Of a stretch of 64,000 nt of DNA, positions 60,513 through 64,000 are shown piece by piece. The position numbers and the translations under genes were made by a program. Location of the stretch: assembly GCA_964195515.1 (NCBI GenBank), contig CAXMQO010000101.1, positions 48,510-112,509 on the forward strand, in the 5' to 3' direction. Under the pieces are notes generated by a model. The model saw only the letters and a list, made by a program, of their open reading frames with translations, searched no databases and was not told where the DNA came from. This DNA comes from JAHEEL01 sp964195515. GTDB taxonomy: Bacteria; Actinomycetota; Acidimicrobiia; Spongiisociales; UBA5794. The number at the start of each line of letters is the position of its first letter. Position 1 is the stretch's first letter.

Positions 60513-62192
60513 TCAGGACCCGGCTGCCCAGTCGTCGACGAGGCGGTGCATCGTCGCCATCGGAACCGATCCGGAACCGAGCAGCGTGTCGTGGAAATCC
60601 TTGATGTCGAAGCGGTCGCCCATCGCGTTGATAGCACGGTTTCGTGCACGGAACATCTCGCGCTGGCCGGTCTTGTAGGCGAGAGCCTGACCGGGCCAGG
60701 CGATGTACCTCTCGACCTCGTTGACGATGTTGTTCGGCGCCTGCGGCGAGTTCGCGATCAGATAGTCGATGGCCTCCTGGCGTGACCAGCCAAGGGCGTG
60801 GATTCCGGTGTCGACGACGAGTCGGCCGGCTCTCCACGAGTCGAACGAAAGGATCCCGAACCGTTCCAGGTCACCCGAGTAGAGGCCCATCTCGTCTGCG
60901 AGACGCTCCGAGTACAAACCCCAACCTTCGTGGAAGACGGTGATGAACGCGTTGCGTCGGAAGTCGGGCACTCCTTTGAGTTCCTGGGCGATCGTCAACT
61001 GAAGATGATGCCCCGGGATGGACTCGTGAAAGGCAAGCGCTTCGGACTCGAAGCGCGTCCGGGTGTCAGGCGATGTCGTGTTCACGAAGTACGTGCCGGG
61101 TCGCGACCCGTCCTCTGCGGCCGGCAAATAGAACGCCAACGGGGCATCCTCGGCGCCGATCGGCGGCATCTCAGCCATCACGCACGGAGTCTCGGGCAGG
61201 ACTCCGAACCATTTGGGAATGGCTTTGGCAGCCCGATCCATCGCAGACTGAGCTGCCGCGACGATGCCGTCTGGATGGGCGAAACGAAGGGTCTCGTCGC
61301 TGCGGAGGCGTTCGTAGATCGAGGCAACGTCGTCGCTGCCGAGCACGGATCGTCCCAACTCGGCATACTCGATTCCGAGTTCGGCAATATCTCCGAGCCC
61401 TGCCTTGTGGATATCCAACGCCGCGAGATCCAGGGAGGTGTGCCTGCGGATGGCGCGGTCGTAGACCTCGTCCCCGTCGGGCAGCCAGACAACGCCGCTC
61501 CTCTCCGGCGGACGTGCCTTCGGCATCACCTCGTCGGCGATTGTTGTTCGGTATCGGTGGAACGCAGGGCGGACCACCATCGTGACTTGTTCGGCAAGCC
61601 GATTGCGCCACGCCGCGACCTGATCCTCGCCCCAGGCCGGCGGCGATGTGAGATTGACGAACGCGTCGGTCTCGATCGGCGAAGCGAGGTAGGTTTCGAT
61701 TTGGGCCAGAGCCTTCCCGGCACCGATCCGCGGCGGGGTGCGGTCCTTGGCCATTCCCTGACGGAGCCGACCGATCGCCTGATCCACCATTCGGCCCATC
61801 TTCGACCACTTCTCGACGGCCGCCTCGGCATGCCCGGGATCAACGATCGGGATCTGTCCGGCGAGTTGCTGAAACACGACCTGGATCCCGTTGAAGGGGT
61901 CGACCGCGAACTCGGCCATACGGGAGCGCAAGTCGTCGGCACGTGTCGATGCTTCGAACATGAGCACCTCGCGGCTGACGCGTTCGTGGGGAGGCAGGCT
62001 CCCCGCGTCGATGGCTTGAGCGGCAACGGCGAACCGTTCGAGGAGGTCGATCTGGTCGTCCTCGGCCTGGCGGGACAGATCCTCGAGGTCGGCGTCGTAC
62101 TCGTGGAAGCCGCGCAGCGATGCAGACGTCGGCTCGGACCGGAGCGTGAACGCCCAGTACTCTTCCCCGAGGCGCTTCAGCGATTCGTTCAC
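60513..62192 (-). CDS. DUF885 peptidase-like protein, second copy
   Basis: 559 residues from a GTG overlapping the stop of the upstream paralogue (GTGA). The DUF885 zinc motif is present as ALAFHESIPGHHLQLTIAQE (HE..PGHH), with FHEGWGLYSERLADEMGLY downstream as the third ligand region. Cytosolic; no signal. Homologous to the gene at 62189 over its whole length. The reaction is not established for most members; related bacterial genes are annotated as metallopeptidases. Confidence 0.85.
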   Translation of the reverse strand: MNESLKRLGEEYWAFTLRSEPTSASLRGFHEYDADLEDLSRQAEDDQIDLLERFAVAAQAIDAGSLPPHERVSREVLMFEASTRADDLRSRMAEFAVDPFNGIQVVFQQLAGQIPIVDPGHAEAAVEKWSKMGRMVDQAIGRLRQGMAKDRTPPRIGAGKALAQIETYLASPIETDAFVNLTSPPAWGEDQVAAWRNRLAEQVTMVVRPAFHRYRTTIADEVMPKARPPERSGVVWLPDGDEVYDRAIRRHTSLDLAALDIHKAGLGDIAELGIEYAELGRSVLGSDDVASIYERLRSDETLRFAHPDGIVAAAQSAMDRAAKAIPKWFGVLPETPCVMAEMPPIGAEDAPLAFYLPAAEDGSRPGTYFVNTTSPDTRTRFESEALAFHESIPGHHLQLTIAQELKGVPDFRRNAFITVFHEGWGLYSERLADEMGLYSGDLERFGILSFDSWRAGRLVVDTGIHALGWSRQEAIDYLIANSPQAPNNIVNEVERYIAWPGQALAYKTGQREMFRARNRAINAMGDRFDIKDFHDTLLGSGSVPMATMHRLVDDWAAGS

Positions 62193-63862
62193 ACCGACGC
62201 CGCCCACCCCGAGACGAGACGGTCCAGGGTTTCCAGTGGCACTCCGCCGGAGGTGAGGACTGCGTTGTGGAAGCCCTTGATGTCGAAGCGATCGCCGAGT
62301 TGCGCTTCCGCAGCCGCGCGCATCCGCTGGATCTCGAGCCGGCCGATCATGTATGACAGGGCCTGGCCGGGCATCGACGCGATGTAGCGGTCGATCTCCT
62401 CAGTGATCGTGTGCAGCGTCATCGGCGAGTTCTCGGACAGGTAGTCGATGGCCTGCTGACGTGACCACCCCATACCGTGTACGCCGGTGTCGACGACGAG
62501 GCGGCCGGCACGCAGCGAGTCTGCAGACAGCATGCCCATCCGGTCGAGTTGTGACCCGTAGAGACCCATCTCGTCAACGAGTCGCTCCGTGTAGAGAGCC
62601 CAGCCCTCCCCGTAGGCAACGATATGGCCGTGGCGCCGGAACGCCGGCACCGAGTCGCCGAGTTCCTGGGCGATCGCCAACTGGAGGTGGTGCCCGGGGA
62701 TCCCCTCGTGGAAGGCGGTTGCCTCGACCTCGAAAGTTCCCCACGATGACGGGTCTGCCGTGTTCATGAAGAACATGCCCGGTCGTGTTCCGTCTTCAGC
62801 GGCGGGGAAGTAGAAGGCCTGAGCGCCCGACTCGATCTCGGCTACGAGACAATCGGCCACCGGGAGGCGCCCGAACCAATCACCCATCGCGGCCCGGGCC
62901 TTCTCGAACGCTGCTTCGGCGGCTGCACGCACCCCCTCACCTGTGGTGTGATGGAGGCCGGGGTCGTCGCGGAGGCGGGCGAAGATCTCTTCGAGGTTCG
63001 TCGTTCCGAGTACCTCGGAGCCGATCTCGCGGTACTCGTTGGCGAGGCGGGCGATCTGCTGGAGCCCGACCTGGTGGATCTCGCCCGCCTGCATCGGGAG
63101 CGTTGTGTAGCGGTGGATGGACCGGGCGTAGACGAGGTCGCCGTCGGGCAGCCAGTACAGGCCTTCTTGGCCCTCGGGCCGGGCATCGGGCAGTACTTCG
63201 TCCCGGAGTGCGTCGCGCTGGCGGGCGACGGCCGGTCGAACGAAATCCCGCACCACGTCGGCGAGGGCTGTCTTCCAAACCTCGGACTGGTCGTCGGTGA
63301 AGTCGGAGGGGACCTGCGTGTTGAGGAGCGGGTCCTCCTCAACGGGTGAAGCAAGCCATTCGTCGAGTTGAGCGATGACGCCGTCGACGGCGAACGCCGG
63401 CGGTGTGCGGCCCGAGACGACTCCCTGGCGATACCGATCGGTCATCTGATCGAAGGAGTGTCCATACTCCTTGTACTTCTCCACCATGGCGGCGGCGACC
63501 TCGGCCGTTGGAATTGACAACATCGGGGGGAGGAGCTTCGCATAGACCTGGAAGCCGAAGATGGGATCGACGGCGAACTCCGCCATATGCATCTCGTTGA
63601 GCGCCGCCGTCGTCTCTGTCTCGAAGATCAGGACCTCGCGGGTGAGGGCGTCGTCCGTAGACAGTCCGGAGGGGTCGATGGCGTTTGCCCGGGCACCGAA
63701 CTCACGAAGCTTCGCAACGTTGGCGTCCTCGGCCTCGCGACTGGAGTCTTCCCACCGGTGGGCGTATCGGTAGTCGCCTCGCATGTGGGCTTCGGTAGGG
63801 TTCGTCTCGGCGAGATACTCGAAGTACTCGTCGGCGAGGGTGCGAATAGCGTTGGGTTCCAC
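62189..63862 (-). CDS. DUF885 peptidase-like protein, first copy
   Basis: 557 residues from GTG 63862 (VEPNAIRTLADEY), with AAGGACC upstream; a longer GTG at 63922 starts almost inside tRNA-Arg. Zinc motif EATAFHEGIPGHHLQLAIAQE and AYGEGWALYTERLVDEMGLYG. Shares whole-length similarity with the next gene, from a tandem duplication. Next to tRNA-Arg at the window edge, the only other gene on that side. Confidence 0.85.
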   Translation of the reverse strand: MEPNAIRTLADEYFEYLAETNPTEAHMRGDYRYAHRWEDSSREAEDANVAKLREFGARANAIDPSGLSTDDALTREVLIFETETTAALNEMHMAEFAVDPIFGFQVYAKLLPPMLSIPTAEVAAAMVEKYKEYGHSFDQMTDRYRQGVVSGRTPPAFAVDGVIAQLDEWLASPVEEDPLLNTQVPSDFTDDQSEVWKTALADVVRDFVRPAVARQRDALRDEVLPDARPEGQEGLYWLPDGDLVYARSIHRYTTLPMQAGEIHQVGLQQIARLANEYREIGSEVLGTTNLEEIFARLRDDPGLHHTTGEGVRAAAEAAFEKARAAMGDWFGRLPVADCLVAEIESGAQAFYFPAAEDGTRPGMFFMNTADPSSWGTFEVEATAFHEGIPGHHLQLAIAQELGDSVPAFRRHGHIVAYGEGWALYTERLVDEMGLYGSQLDRMGMLSADSLRAGRLVVDTGVHGMGWSRQQAIDYLSENSPMTLHTITEEIDRYIASMPGQALSYMIGRLEIQRMRAAAEAQLGDRFDIKGFHNAVLTSGGVPLETLDRLVSGWAASV

Positions 63863-63924
63863 GGTGGTCCTTTCGTGGCGGGGCTTTCCGTAGGAGGGAT
63901 CGTGCACTACCTTATCTGCCACTA

Positions 63925-63999
63925 GCGCCCGTAGCTCAATTTGGACAGAGCGCCTGACTACGGATCAGGAGGTTGGGGATTCGAGTTCCTCCGGGCGTG
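63925..63999 (+). tRNA. tRNA-Arg (ACG)
   Basis: 75 bases at the window edge. Acceptor GCGCCCG with CGGGCGT (one G-U), anticodon stem CCTGA/TCAGG with loop CTACGGA giving ACG. A34 is the expected TadA target. The discriminator is G at 63999. Confidence 0.93.
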
Positions 64000-64000
64000 C

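Noticed and set aside
60798..62387. Plus-strand open frame of 529 codons across the DUF885 genes
   Set aside because: Runs antisense through two genes with intact zinc motifs; no recognisable domain or ribosome site.

Overview
The window is a high-GC chromosomal segment that carries the replication-origin neighbourhood of an actinobacterium. Gene order from the sigM-like sigma factor through trxB, trxA, cwlM, parB, parA, rsmG, jag, yidC, yidD, rnpA, rpmH, dnaA, dnaN, recF, dciA, gyrB and gyrA to a DUF3566 gene is the order known around oriC of Mycobacterium and relatives. The later block crgA, sortase, pabA/trpG, pknB, pbpA, rodA, pstP, fhaB, fhaA is also the actinobacterial order. Non-mycobacterial features (class E sortase, five-PASTA PknB, a detached MviN pseudokinase, unusual GyrA loop) suggest a deep-branching lineage such as an Acidimicrobiia-like organism; that placement is inference.

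Layout. 0-7.4 kb: HDAC-like deacetylase, GNAT acetyltransferase, stand-alone MviN-type pseudokinase, sigma/anti-sigma pair, thioredoxin system, CwlM-like pseudo-amidase. 7.4-12.2 kb (minus strand): ParABS, RsmG, KhpB/Jag, YidC, YidD, RnpA, RpmH. 12.2-21.8 kb: origin region and dnaA-dnaN-recF-dciA-gyrB-gyrA. 21.8-34.8 kb: accessory genes, including a thioredoxin-NHL lipoprotein, a cobalamin-riboswitch-controlled btuFCD operon, a VIT1-type transporter, an AI-2E-family membrane protein, a phytoene-desaturase-like oxidoreductase, an MFS exporter, a PAP2 phosphatase and a universal stress protein. 34.9-38 kb: tRNA-Ile, FMN reductase fusion, tRNA-Ala, thiolase. 38-47.5 kb: cell-division and envelope signalling cluster. 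47.7-56 kb: tRNA-Leu, serS, methyltransferase, SRP RNA, esterase, tadA, all four serine tRNAs and a peptide-binding lipoprotein. 56-64 kb: soluble-adenylyl-cyclase-like protein, two tandem DUF885 peptidase-like genes and tRNA-Arg.

The genes fall into linked programmes: chromosome replication and segregation at the origin; membrane-protein insertion and RNA processing; and a cell-wall control circuit in which PknB, PstP, FhaA/FhaB, the pseudokinase and CwlM-like protein are all present, though MurJ itself is not seen. The most unusual non-coding feature is a set of intergenic arrays of 7-8 bp words, repeated in tandem and then in inverted orientation; the words differ from locus to locus but the layout is shared (7.35, 21.25, 24.78, 42.9 and 47.58 kb, and a one-sided version at 53.28 kb).
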